The notes below the pieces were generated by a model. It searched no databases. It was not told where the DNA came from and saw only the letters and a program-made list of their open reading frames with translations. Below are positions 1 to 10,819 of a stretch of 64,000 nucleotides of DNA, in pieces. This stretch comes from Adineta steineri. Taxonomy: Eukaryota > Rotifera > Eurotatoria > Adinetida > Adinetidae. The DNA is taken from the NCBI GenBank assembly GCA_905250115.1, contig CAJNOI010000046.1:483587-547586 (forward strand), given 5' to 3'. Numbering within the stretch: position 1 is the first letter of the stretch; each line of letters opens with the position of its first letter. A program made the position numbers and the translations under genes.

Positions 1-273
1 GTAAACAACTATTATATTTCATACTAATGAAGATGCCAGTCAACATCAAATTTGCAATGATGCCAAATAAAAAATTAATCGAATGTTTTCATTGATCTTC
101 CATCATTGACATTAACGGATATAAATAATTACAATGTTAAACAACTATCACGGGGCGATGATTCCTGACACAGTATTCCGTAAATTTCCGGCTAATACCC
201 GCTGAAAACATACCGTTTCTAGACGAAACCAGCAGGGAAATGGCAGGTATCCGGTCAGTGGAATGCTGCTTCC

Positions 274-948
274 ATGAAATCACCGGAATTATCTGAAACC
301 GACCGTTTCCGGGTTGGATTATTCGATCTGGGATTAACTACGTTACCACTTCTATCCAATTTAGTGTATTTTGCATTAACGGCACAAGAATATGGCTGCT
401 CGAAGATACTTGATGCTATTGCAACAACTAATAGTGAAATCTTGTTTATATCTAAATTAATTTGTTCAACAAAATTTATCGGTAAATTGCGATCTTTAGT
501 AGCATTAAGTATCATAAATTGTGATTTAGATGATTTATTCCAATTATTTAATGATAAATCTACATTAACATATTTACGAATTGAATATTTATATAATGAT
601 AATTATGATGCAGATAACAAATGGAATTTAATTCAAGTCAATACTATTCATTTAAAATATTTTACTATCAACAATTGTAGGATCGAACTTAAATTTATTC
701 AGTTCATGTTAAACAAAATGAAAAGTCTTAAGTTATTTTCGATATCAGCATCTCAAGCTGACATGATCAATGCGGAAACTTGGAAATTCATCATCGAACA
801 TTCATTAATTAACTTAAAAATATTCAGATTTTGTTTTGATTACAATAATGATGATGTTTATGATGAAAAAATTAAAAAAATTAAACAATTTCAAACTGAA
901 TTTTGGTGGAAAAACAATTGGAACCTTCCCCAGGACGATGGTTGCTGA
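274..948 (+). pseudogene. LRR/F-box-like ORF fragment between direct repeats
   Basis: The open frame holds 224 codons. From about residue 60 on it has the spacing of leucine-rich-repeat proteins: short runs such as LRSLVALSIINCDLDDLF, LTYLRIEYLY and LKYFTINNCRIELKFI, then LKLFSISASQ. The first 20 residues are translated from the left direct repeat, and the last few run into the right repeat region, so both ends of the frame look accidental. No F-box or transmembrane segment is visible. It resembles the C-terminal half of F-box/LRR proteins that form large families in rotifers, which is family knowledge and not proven here. I read it as a gene fragment or a captured exon. It could also be one exon of a spliced gene whose other exons I cannot see. 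Confidence 0.35.
296..336 (+). repeat. Left copy of diverged direct repeat
   Basis: This GC-richer segment matches 1006-1045 at roughly three bases in four when aligned by eye. Both copies translate to a similar peptide (ETDRFRVGLFDLG here, GTGRFRAGLFGLG on the right). A shared TTCCATGAA lies upstream of each copy (270-278 and 956-964). The flank from about 150 to 295 is also less AT-rich than the surrounding DNA. Family unknown. Confidence 0.5.
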
Positions 949-1005
949 AGCAGGATTCCATGAATTTCCTGCGAAATTCATGAGGAAAATCGCCATTTCC
1001 GGGCG

Positions 1006-1045
1006 GAACCGGTCGTTTCCGTGCCGGATTGTTCGGCCTGGGTTA
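1006..1045 (+). repeat. Right copy of diverged direct repeat
   Basis: Partner of 296-336, in the same orientation and about 710 bases downstream. The encoded peptide GTGRFRAGLFGLG matches 9 of 14 positions of the left copy when one flanking residue is included. The GC-richer flank runs from about 920 to 1045. Confidence 0.5.
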
Positions 1046-1059
1046 TCATTATGAAATTA

Positions 1060-1713
1060 ACAAATATATGTTATTAATTTATACAATTTCATATTTAAGA
1101 AAAAGCTATCGATTAGTGCACATGCACAAATTAATACAAATAGACAATTTGTCAAATATATTTGACAATGTGAACAATTGAACATTATGTATAAGAAAAA
1201 TTACACAAAATAGCGACACGTAGAACATTGAAGTAAATAAAAATGATGCATACATTATCAAAGATAAGAAGTTGTATATAAATATACACTCAGTAGCATC
1301 TCGTATATTATCGATATTATTCTATGATAGTATAACTAGGTAAAGTTACTTTCAGAAGTTTATCATATCTTTGTCACTTAAAAGTTTATTTCTTACTTTT
1401 TCAATGAACATCTATTCACAAAGATTTTCATTACTAATCATATTAATCTGATAGATTAATTTCATTATGTATCGTTTTATTACTTGTATTTTATAATATA
1501 TGTGAGTATTTATGATATTCATATCTTCATTGACAGTAACACTCTCAAAATTGAACAATTATTGTCTTATCGATTAAATTTTTTATATATTTCATTAAAT
1601 TTAAACATTGAGACTAATTGAATGCTAATTTATTATTTCCAAGTTTGATTCTATTTTTTTCATCATATATATCATTGTTATTGTATAGTAGTATCTAAAT
1701 TGTTTCACAATAT
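1060..1713. other. Gene-free AT-rich stretch
   Basis: No supported gene. AT-rich sequence with short homopolymers and no long open frame on either strand. Confidence 0.6.
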
Positions 1714-1856
1714 TAGTGGCGGCGCGAAAGGCTAAGAGCAGAAGGGGGATGATCACAAAACGGGAGAAAAGAAATCCAAAAATCGGAGCAACTTCAGTCA
1801 TTTTTCTAAAAGGAGGGGGGACCCTCCCCAACCCCTCCCTGATCGCGTTGCCATTG
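1714..1856. mobile_element. hAT-like MITE, 143 bp, with 8-bp target duplication
   Basis: The 8-base sequence CACAATAT lies directly on both sides (1706-1713 and 1857-1864), as expected of a target-site duplication. The element starts TAGTGGCGGCGCGA, and the reverse complement of its end reads CAATGGCAACGCGA. These are terminal inverted repeats with 10 of 14 matches. The 8-bp duplication and the YA-x-T-G-G-C-x-x-CGCGA style of the ends are typical of the hAT superfamily. The interior is GC-rich with a G/C-run stretch near 1811-1840 and encodes no transposase, so it would be non-autonomous. It stands out sharply from its AT-rich flanks. Confidence 0.8.
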
Positions 1857-2298
1857 CACAATATATATGTATATATTTACTCCGTAACTATGTTTGCAAC
1901 ACGCACCAATAACGTTTCTTTATTTTCTTGTTGACCTTTATGAACAATGTTTGCATCTAATTCTTCACTTGTTTCATCGGTCATTTATTATTGTTTGCGT
2001 CAAATCAATAGTCTTTTAGTATATATACGAAGATTCTATATTGTTTTTGTTTCTGTTTATTCTACGTATTATATAGATAAGAGCCCTCTCATTCTCTATC
2101 TCGTCGTATATGTTTAAGTATTCGTTAAAGAAAATACAATAGAAAAAAGTTAACGAGTTCGAATAAGATAGTATTCACAAAGTTTCTACTTCGTTTAGAA
2201 AAATGAGCATTTACCGGTCATATTTAATATTATTTATATTTTAGATAAATTTATTTATATTTTAGATAAATTTATTTATTTGATAAACTCTATTTAAT
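1857..2298. other. Intergenic, upstream of 2OG oxygenase
   Basis: No gene seen. A tandem 18-21 bp AT-rich repeat (ATTTATATTTTAGATAAATTT-like, two copies around 2234-2275) lies just before the downstream start codon. Confidence 0.5.
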
Positions 2299-3360
2299 AT
2301 GAAATCTATTATTATTTTTCTACTTATAATATATGTCAGTGGATTTGATAATGAAGATAATAATCAAGGTCAATGTGATAATTTATGTTCAATAGATGTA
2401 AATGAAATTGATGTGTCAAAGTTTATTAGTGGTACAAGTGAAGAAAAAAAAGAAATAGCATTATTATTTGATAAAACTTTCCATGAATATGGTCTTATTC
2501 GATTAATAAATACAAATCTAACATCAAAATTAATAGATAAAGCTAAAGAATTTTTTTCATTAGATTCAGAAATAAAAATGAAATATTATCTAAATCGTAC
2601 ACATTTAGATACACCGGGATATAAACCATTAGGATTTGAATCTGTTGGTAATTATGGAGGAGAAAAACAAACATCATCTGTTGATTCTACTGAAGCTTTT
2701 TTTACATATTTCAAGTCACAATCAAAACAATTAAATTTTTCCATTGATACATTACCTGAAGAATTTCATAATGTTATACCAGAATATATATTTCAATCAA
2801 GAAAATTAATATCTATTGTTCATAATATTGCTGATCTTGCATTGGAATTAGATGAAAATACATTTGATAGAAATTATACAAGTGATAATGCTTCATTTAG
2901 TTTAAGATTAACTCGTTATTTACCAACTAAAGATCAAGAAGAAGAAGAATTAGCATTTGGAGAACATCAAGATTATCTTGGTTTTACATTATTACAAAAT
3001 GATAATGTACCAGGTATAAATATTTTCATTTCTATTAAATTTAAATTTTATTTATTTTTAGGATTAGAAGTGAATATGAATGGAAAATGGTTTCGTGTTG
3101 ATCCGAAAGCAAATAGTTTATTATTACTTGGTGGTCAACTGATTGAAAGATGGACAAATAATTATTGGATATCAATATTACATCGTGTTGCAACAGTAAA
3201 ACAATTAAGATATTCCGCTTTAATCTTTAGTGGACCAGATTTAAATACTCTTATTGAAACATTACCATGTAAAAATTGTACACTGACAAAATCTAAATAT
3301 GCTCCGGTTACTGTACAGGAACACTTAAAACAAAAAGAAATGGCTACTCTACATCATTGA
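2299..3360 (+). CDS. Secreted 2-oxoglutarate/Fe(II) oxygenase (isopenicillin N synthase-like)
   Basis: Two exons with a 48-base intron at 3014-3061. The intron length is a multiple of three and contains no stop, so the unspliced frame also stays open. Removing it gives the natural join NVP-G-LEVNMNGKW and a 337-residue protein. The N-terminal half matches the DIOX_N domain (VNEIDVSKFISG, then FHEYGLIRLIN). The C-terminal half is the double-stranded beta-helix, with the iron ligands in EHQDYLG (His and Asp) and ILHRV (His), and the 2OG-binding RYS (Arg-x-Ser). The family hydroxylates or oxidises small molecules. The substrate cannot be read from the sequence. The first 16 residues are a hydrophobic signal peptide (MKSIIIFLLIIYVSG), and several N-x-S/T sites follow. 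That is unusual for a family that normally works in the cytosol. Confidence 0.85.
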   Translation: MKSIIIFLLIIYVSGFDNEDNNQGQCDNLCSIDVNEIDVSKFISGTSEEKKEIALLFDKTFHEYGLIRLINTNLTSKLIDKAKEFFSLDSEIKMKYYLNRTHLDTPGYKPLGFESVGNYGGEKQTSSVDSTEAFFTYFKSQSKQLNFSIDTLPEEFHNVIPEYIFQSRKLISIVHNIADLALELDENTFDRNYTSDNASFSLRLTRYLPTKDQEEEELAFGEHQDYLGFTLLQNDNVPGINIFISIKFKFYLFLGLEVNMNGKWFRVDPKANSLLLLGGQLIERWTNNYWISILHRVATVKQLRYSALIFSGPDLNTLIETLPCKNCTLTKSKYAPVTVQEHLKQKEMATLHH

Positions 3361-3494
3361 TATTGCAACTATTCAACAAACTTTTTATTTATTTTTTTGT
3401 TTTGTATTTTATTTCGATATTCCAGCTGATCTATAATATATTACTAATATCAACATTTCGAGAATTAATACTGATATATTAAGAAAAGTTGGGA

Positions 3495-3555
3495 TGGGTG
3501 TGGGTGTATATAAGATTTTAAGAACGCAACTACCCACATATTCAAGCACCCACAT
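3495..3555. repeat. Short TGTGGG-like motifs in opposite orientations
   Basis: TGGGTGTGGGTGT at 3495-3507 is followed by ACCCACAT (3532-3539) and CACCCACAT (3547-3555). These resemble the TGTGGG telomere repeat that I recall being reported for bdelloid rotifers, once forward and twice reversed. The copies are few, so chance is possible. Confidence 0.3.
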
Positions 3556-3624
3556 TTCGCTAGTTTTTTAAACTACTCAAGAATTGAAAAGAGTTATATG
3601 ATATATCAAAAATTTCTTTATTTT

Positions 3625-6600
3625 TTAAGAAGATATTGCACGTAAACCAGCACGTCTGACTGAAATATCTTTAGTATCATCAAGATTATGTTTTTGATGA
3701 GCAAGTTTAACAATATTTTGTACACCACAATGAATAATTTGATCAAGTTCTACTTGAATTCTATGGACGGATTCTCTATCTGGAAACATATTACTATATC
3801 GGGAACTAAATAGAAAATGAAATAGACAAATCATTTCTAAATATTAAAAAACTCACCTTAGCCATAAATACAAATCAAAACAATCGAAAACTTCTTCCAA
3901 ATGTACCAAATCAGTGATTGTATTCGGTATTTGCAATGGCCAATCTACATGTTTTGAAAGCCATTCAAATGTTGTCGGTTCATTACAACTAAATTGATGA
4001 GCATACTAGAAAGATAATCGATAAAATCTTTTTTTATTGATACATTCGAAAATAATAGATATTCACTTTTAAAAACATTGCACAAACAAAAGGCATTTTT
4101 CTATTAATAGGAGCACATGAAAATACATAACGAACTCGTAGTGGTAATGCAATATGTTCAACCATATCTGCCAAATATTTCATATTTTCAACATTGCACA
4201 TAAAATATAAATTATTATCTAATTGAGAAAGTGTTATAAATATATCCTGAAAGAGAAATCATTCATTTATTTATTATAATTGAATGATTATTAAATATTT
4301 ACAATTAAACTTGAAAGTGATTGTTTTGGTAAATAATAAGCAAACATTTCAATTTGTTCAGCTGTTGGATGAAGACCAGCATGCTAAGAATAAGGAATGA
4401 CTTAGTTTTTATATTTTTTACAAGTATATATACTTTAATTATTCCTGCTTGTCGATTCATAATATCTTTTAAGAGAGGTAAATCATCACGACGAAATGTT
4501 GTAACTTCGCCATCAGGAAATGCACTTGCAAATCTAATAAAATCAATGATAATTTTCATCTTTTATTTATCTTTTCAAACCTTCCAGCTCGACCAGCAAT
4601 TTGTAGAGCTTGTGATGTTGTCACATCAGTTCTTTCTTTATTACCTTTCTCAGTCAATTGTGATTTAGTAAGACTATAGAAGATAACACGTTTGATACTT
4701 CTATAAATTATATAAATAAGACAATTCAACGAGTAAAACGAATATTAATTTCATACAGATTAAGACCCATACCAATCGCATCTGTAGCAACCATAATTTT
4801 ACATACATTATTTGGATCATTGAAACGTTGAGCTTGTAATAATTTCGTGCCTAATAAGAATGTGAATATTATGTTAAAGATGAAAGAAAAATAATAGTTT
4901 TAACCTGGTGGTAGTGATCCATATATCACAGCAACTTCATGACCACGTTTTTCTAATTCACGAGTTATATGAAATATATCACTTTTATTAAAGCATACGA
5001 AACAATCACCTGATTTAACATTATCAAATGCTTCTATAGAAATGAAAAAAAAATAGTTATCATAAGATCAATTAAATATTACCTAATGCTTCATCTAAAT
5101 AAGATAATTTTGTTAATCGTTTATATTCTCGAATTTCAAATTCATCTCCAGTTGTAATCATTAATTGTTCTATTAATTCTTTTGTTGATATTTCTCCACA
5201 TAAATGAATTTCTTTTGCTTGAAGACCTTAAATAAATAAATAAATAAATAAAACAATGAAAATATTAAGAATAAAAATTTAAAATTACCAAGTAAAGCTC
5301 GTGTCCATGCCCAACCACGTTGTGGATCACGAATCATTTGAATTTCATCAATAACAGCAACATCATCTATTAAAATATTAAATAATCATTGTAATAAATA
5401 TATCTAATTGTACGTACAAACAGTATTTAGATTTGTCATTTCAACAGTACATGCCACATGATTTGCTGGTACTCCGTTTGAATCAGCAAAACGACGTTCT
5501 TCACCAGTTACTAAGTCACATTTTGTATTCTACAAATACATATATATGTTCTATTGAAAGCATTTATGAACAAGATCACAATCTTTACTGTAGTATTTGT
5601 TTTATAAAAAACTTCTGATGCTAATAATTTTAAAGGTCCACAATAAATACCACTTTCACTATTTATAAAACGCTGAAGTGCATGATATGTCTATCAATAA
5701 AATTAAATAATATAAGTTATATTTTACATATTTATATATATATCATTGTACTTTTCCACTATTGGTTGGACCAGCATGGAAGATTACTTTTCGTTGAATA
5801 TTTCTAGCATCTGGATACCTAAAAATACATTTTTTTTCAATGAAAAGAATTATTTTTATTTATACACTATTTACCAATTTGCTGGATTTCGAAGATCACT
5901 AATTTTCTTTAGATCTTCTATACATGTTAAATGTGGAAACATTTGTTTGGCATGCTTTAAAAAATATGGAAATATTGCAGTAACATTACCTTATAAGAAA
6001 TAAAAGAAAAATAAATGATAGGAAAAAAAATCATAATAGAATATTTACTAGCACCAGATATGATATCATTCAATATGGTAGTGAAATCAACAGGTAAAAC
6101 AGATGATTGAAGACAAAATTTTCGAAAGATAACATAAACATTTTTAAAGATTTGAAGATCAACACCTTGATCAACAGCTAATTTTTTCACTTCATCATGA
6201 CGATAAAATTCATTTATCATACGAAGAAGATCATCTAAAAAAAATAAGATATTTTTTTATAAAATATTCTTATTTTATTGATTCTTAAATTTACTTCGTT
6301 GTATTACTTTATCAGATATTATCTTTTTATCAATATTTCGTTTATTATTAGTCGATAGAAGTGGATCAAATTCATCTTTAAGAATCATTGGTTTTAGATG
6401 ATTCGATCGACATATTTGATGTAGATTATGTGTTAACTTATTGTTTACATTTGAATATATCCGAGATACATGATCTTGATGAAGTAATGTAGATAATGTA
6501 CGATATTGTTTATTGTCTGTTGACAAGATATTAGTAGAAACATTCGACAGAAATTTCAAATATGAAAATAGACGTTGATAGGAATCGAAATGACAAGGAT

Positions 6601-6643
6601 AGATTGTCATCAACTTTTTATTGGTAACAGTTAACATATTCAT
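3625..6643 (-). CDS. SUPV3L1: ATP-dependent RNA helicase SUPV3L1 (mitochondrial SUV3)
   Basis: About sixteen short exons read on the minus strand give a full-length SUV3 helicase. Order: an N-terminal region with a basic, Ser/Thr-rich start ([12 protein letters not shown]..., plausible mitochondrial targeting), a helical region ([19 protein letters not shown]), Walker A in [18 protein letters not shown] (about 5640-5820), [19 protein letters not shown], the DEIQ box in [20 protein letters not shown] (about 5290-5365), [34 protein letters not shown], and motif [22 protein letters not shown] (about 4500-4620). The C-terminal SUV3 domain follows, ending at the TAG/TAA region near 3625. The protein unwinds RNA in the mitochondrial degradosome with PNPase (family knowledge). 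The exon junctions near 3810-3855 give [12 protein letters not shown]. All key ATPase motifs look intact. Confidence 0.93.
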
Positions 6644-7142
6644 GAATAATCTATAATAAGATATTTAACATATATAAAATAACTTTGTATTTCTGTATCA
6701 TACTCATTGAAACAGTGCTATCTGAGATGGAGAGTAAATACTTGTTGAGTTAAAAATCAATCAATTCTCTAGACAATTCGATTATGTATCATTGTCACAT
6801 CATTGAATGGAAAAAATGGAAGCTTATTTTTATTGTTGCAAAATTTCACACGATATTTCTACTTCATCAACATTATTGGATAGAAAAACAATGATTTCAT
6901 TTAATAAGTAACTCATAGATAAATATATATATATTTTTTTTTATGGAAGCAAACAAAAAAAAATAATAACAAATATGAATCAACATTTTTTATTATCATC
7001 ACATGATACATTCACTCTCATCAGTTAAACCATGAATGAGAGCAAAAATGAAGTGAAAAATAGTGGAAAAAAAATATTTTGTTGTTGTTAATGTAAATAA
7101 TTATTGCCAAAAAAATATATATCAATAACAACATATATCTGC
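6644..7142. other. Intergenic between SUPV3L1 and PA2G4
   Basis: Upstream region of SUPV3L1 and 3' flank of PA2G4. AT-rich. No gene or clear site seen. Confidence 0.6.
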
Positions 7143-8516
7143 TTATGCATTATTATTATTATTTGTTTTGCTTTGCTTTGCTTTTGTTTTCTTCTTTGTT
7201 TTCTCATCAGGTTCATCTTCAAAATCTTCATCACCATCATCTTCTACAGCTTCAACATTGTCAAGAGCTGATGCACCTATTCCTGTTGTGCTTTTCTTCT
7301 TCTTCTTATTTTTCTTCTTTTTTTGTGTTGAACTTGTTAATAATTGTTTAATATCACTATCAGTTATTTTATATTCAGATTCATATAAATCTAAATCAAT
7401 TGGTAAACCAGTTATTTTCATTTGTCCATTAGGCATTAATAGAAGTGTAAATTTAAATTGCGCAACAAATTCACCATCTTTTTCTTGATAAACAGGATAA
7501 GGTTCAACAAGATCATGATTAGCACATTCAATAACACCCATACGTGCACGTTTTTCATCTTCAAAATGTCTTAATGTAAATGGCATTAATGTAAAACGTT
7601 TTTCAACTTCAGATAAAAATACACGCGATGATTTCATACGTAATTGATAAACAAAATCTTTTTTCTTATACACAGTTGTACGTATATCAGTTTCACGTGG
7701 TTTACCTTCACCAGATGATACAAGAATATCAACAGCATAAACTTCATGTAAAGCAAATTCTTCTTTTTCATTATCACGTCGTTGCATTTCACTTGGATTT
7801 TGATAAATTTTTTTTTCACCATCAATAATACCACGTGACATTTGAGATGATATCATACCTATAATATTTTTATATTTAAAATTTTTATTTCAAAAAAAAG
7901 TAATAATATTTTTCTAAATACCTTCTACTGGTTTACAATGATAAACATTTGCAATACGATCGATCATCTCTGTTACAGCAATATTATTTTCACCGGGTTT
8001 AATCAAACGAAGAGCTGCTTCAGCAGCATAATATGCAGCAAGAATACAATCAGCTCGTCGTCCAGTAACTTTTTTTTCTCGTGTTGCTCCAATAACAATT
8101 GTATGTGCAGCAACAGCAATATATCCATCAATATGACAACCCAAATCAATTTTAACAACATCATTATCTTTTAATATCATATCTGGATCCGATACTAATG
8201 GACTGAAATGACAAATATAATTATTAACGGATAAACATGTTGGAAATGCAATTCCTTTTTTCACATCTTTATCTTTCTTAAATACACGTAATGTTTCTTC
8301 ATCTAAACGTTTATCACCATAAATACATGTCTCTCTAACAGATGTACCAGGTATACATCGATCAATAACTTCTCGAAGAACACGTTGTGTTATTTCTGAT
8401 GCCATTTTAAATTTTGTAACCACAAGATCATTGGCAATTGTTTCTTCTTGTGCAGTTTTCGATGATGTTGATTCATCTGATGACGATGCAATACTCGCCG
8501 AACGTGATGATGACAT
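7143..8516 (-). CDS. PA2G4: Proliferation-associated protein 2G4 / EBP1
   Basis: Two exons (7922-8516 and 7143-7858) with a 63-base intron give 436 residues, somewhat longer than the roughly 390 of vertebrate PA2G4. The pita-bread fold of the methionine aminopeptidase family is plain: [73 protein letters not shown], then [16 protein letters not shown] and the C-terminal lobe. The lysine-rich tail ([11 protein letters not shown], then an acidic run and a second Lys-rich block) is a known PA2G4 feature that binds RNA/ribosomes. The family has lost aminopeptidase activity and acts at the ribosomal tunnel exit and in growth control. The start was chosen at 8516 because a Ser-rich leader precedes the conserved [11 protein letters not shown]. 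It reads divergently from the gene at 8860. Confidence 0.95.
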
Positions 8517-8859
8517 TATTGATGGAAATCTATTGAGAAAATGAAATCTTTTTAAAAAGAATTGCCTCAGAACAAATCAATACCATGAAAGTCGATTAAT
8601 GACCTCGTTGAAGATTTGAAAAATTTAATCATGAAAAGTAAAATAAATTTTAGATTTCAGATGAAAAATTGTATTTAAATTAAAAATATATTTGTATTAA
8701 TTTATAATTATCTCGTAAATTTAGATCATTTATCTAATTGGTCGAGAGAAACCAATGAAATTTGATTGTAATAAAATGACGAAAAAATATATAAAAAAAT
8801 AAAAACAGTATTTTATTTGGTGTTTCTTCTTGAGGTAAAGGCTATTACTCGCCTTAGTA
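8517..8859. promoter_or_regulatory. Short divergent intergenic region
   Basis: 343 bases separate the start codons of PA2G4 (minus) and the IFI6/27-like gene (plus), so it probably carries both promoters. It is AT-rich. I see no defined element beyond A/T runs. Confidence 0.4.
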
Positions 8860-9339
8860 ATGCATTTTGTAACATCAAATGTTACTAGCGTCTTTTTTAT
8901 TATTTTTTTACTTATCTCACCATTAAAGCTAATTACGGCAACAACTTCGGAAAATGATAAGAATAATTCGAGTTTTCTTCAAAAAGTTTGCTCAAGACTG
9001 AATCTTAACGAGGACCAGTGTTGTATATTAGGTAAATCGAGCACATTTCTTGGGTATGCGGCAATAGCAGGAGCTGTTGGCACAATGGGTATACCTGCTC
9101 TGCTCGGTACTATGGGCTTTACTGCAACTGGCATTGCTGGTGGGTCGTGGGCTGCTTGGTACCAAGCAACCTGGGGAGTAGGTACCGCCTTTTCATGGTT
9201 GCAAAGTGTATCGATGACAGGTGCAGCTGCAGCGAGTGTAACCAAAATAGGTCTTCTGGCAGGTGGTATAAAAAGTTATTTTTTTAGTGGCGATTGCAAA
9301 AAGAACTCGGCTGAAGATAATCAATGCTCAAAAAAATGA
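8860..9339 (+). CDS. IFI6/IFI27 (ISG12)-like glycine-rich membrane protein
   Basis: Single exon, 159 residues. A hydrophobic signal/anchor (about residues 9-26: SVFFIIFLLISPLKLITA) is followed by a short Cys-containing region (residues about 43-57, KVCSRLNLNEDQCCIL). Then comes the family core: AAIAGAVGTMGIPALLG, MGFTATGIAGGSWAAW and LQSVSMTGAAAASVTKIGLL. This Gly/Ala-rich pair of hydrophobic helices is the Ifi-6-16/ISG12 domain. In vertebrates such proteins sit in mitochondrial, ER or nuclear membranes and affect apoptosis and antiviral defence. Function here is unknown. The C-terminus has two further cysteines (GDCKKNSAEDNQCSKK), so disulphides in a secreted or lumenal segment are possible. 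The core is clearly richer in G and C than the neighbouring genes and has no intron. Confidence 0.75.
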   Translation: MHFVTSNVTSVFFIIFLLISPLKLITATTSENDKNNSSFLQKVCSRLNLNEDQCCILGKSSTFLGYAAIAGAVGTMGIPALLGTMGFTATGIAGGSWAAWYQATWGVGTAFSWLQSVSMTGAAAASVTKIGLLAGGIKSYFFSGDCKKNSAEDNQCSKK

Positions 9340-10819
9340 TCATATGAACAGCGTCCTATATAACAGTATCACAAGAATCTCCTTCTTTTTTTTCTTCTTT
9401 TTTTAACATGAATATTTATTGTGCCATATACTGGTTCTCATTTAAAAAGGAAAAACTATAACAGACAAAAAATCAGCTATATAGAAAGATAGAGAGAAGA
9501 ATGCGAATATCAAATTCTCAGGGTGATTATTCGATTTCGTTAAAACAAACATCGTTAAAGATATAATAATACTATTTTAAAGGTTTACTATTAAAGTAGT
9601 TCGAATTTGAAGTGGATTTTGAAAGTTGAGGAGTTCTTTTATAAGAATTGTTTTTGTTTATAAAAGTTAGAAAAAATTCATTTAATAAATGCAAACAAGG
9701 AATTTTTTGTCGTATGACATCTAGCTAAACATTTATTCAACATCCTTTCACTATTCATATTTTTCCTACTATGCAGTTTTCTTGATTATATTCCAGTTTG
9801 TTCTTACTTCATATATTTTATACGTGTATGATGTTATCAATAATTATTTAATAGGGCAAATACAATCAACATACTAGTTCAATAATTATTATTTCTCATA
9901 GTTTTATAGATAACTATAGAATATTTTAGAATCATTTTGTAAGCTATCCATTTTTCTCATCTATTATTTGTAATAATAGAAATATTATTTTAAATAATTC
10001 GAAATGTATATATATGATATACGCAGGAAATATAGTTTCTTCTCGTACATAAAAAATAGTATTTCACACTATTAAAGTATTGTCAGTTATTATATGAAGA
10101 TAATACACCGAAATGCTGCCGTAGTTAGTATACTAAGGGTCATATAAGAAGTGGTTTTTGTATAGATTTTGCAAGTCACTTCAGTTTCTAATTCAAATTA
10201 GCCGTTTTTCGGATTCTAAACGATCTTTGTAAATCATGTTTCATTAAAATTTCAGTAATAAGATATTTATTGATTAATAATAAAAAATATCTATTAACAA
10301 AAAGATGCGTGTGTGGATTCGACGGTTATAATATTTTGGCAATCACAGCCGCACTCAATGTTTTTGCTATAAACTGTAGATAACAAATTCTCAAATAGAT
10401 ATCGTATACGCTTGTGAACATAATTTCTTATATTCAAATAGTCGTGAATGATATATGACATTAGCATAAGCCATTAAACCATTGATAGAAATTTATCTTA
10501 CATAAATACAAAGGTTGATTATTCTACAATTCGTTTTAATTACTTCAAAGTATCTTAGCATCGTGTAAATACCTTAACAAAGTAGTATAAACCGAAAATA
10601 TATATTAATTTTTATTTATTATAGTATAAAAACAAAGTGTCTCTGATAACATCTACTTAGAAAGGTTAAAATGTTTGATGCTAATAACTTTCTTGTATTA
10701 TAATCTTTAGATGTAGCTTTTGTATTAAGAAAACATTTGAATATATAAAGAATAAATATAATTAGAATGAAAAAAGTGAATAATAGATTAAAAAAAGAAA
10801 TAGTTTATGAAGTAGAGTA
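9340..10819. other. Gene-free interval
   Basis: No supported gene in about 1.5 kb. AT-rich, with only short frames. It holds the 3' flanks of the two convergent genes. Confidence 0.6.

Noticed and set aside
1625-1861. 78-codon minus-strand frame
   Set aside because: It lies mostly on the hAT-like MITE and reads through its ends. No protein family is visible.
7145-7488. Plus-strand frames of 68 and 106 codons
   Set aside because: They are antisense to the Lys-rich end of PA2G4, which is clearly the coding strand.
8979-9245. 88-codon minus-strand frame
   Set aside because: Antisense shadow of the IFI27-like gene.
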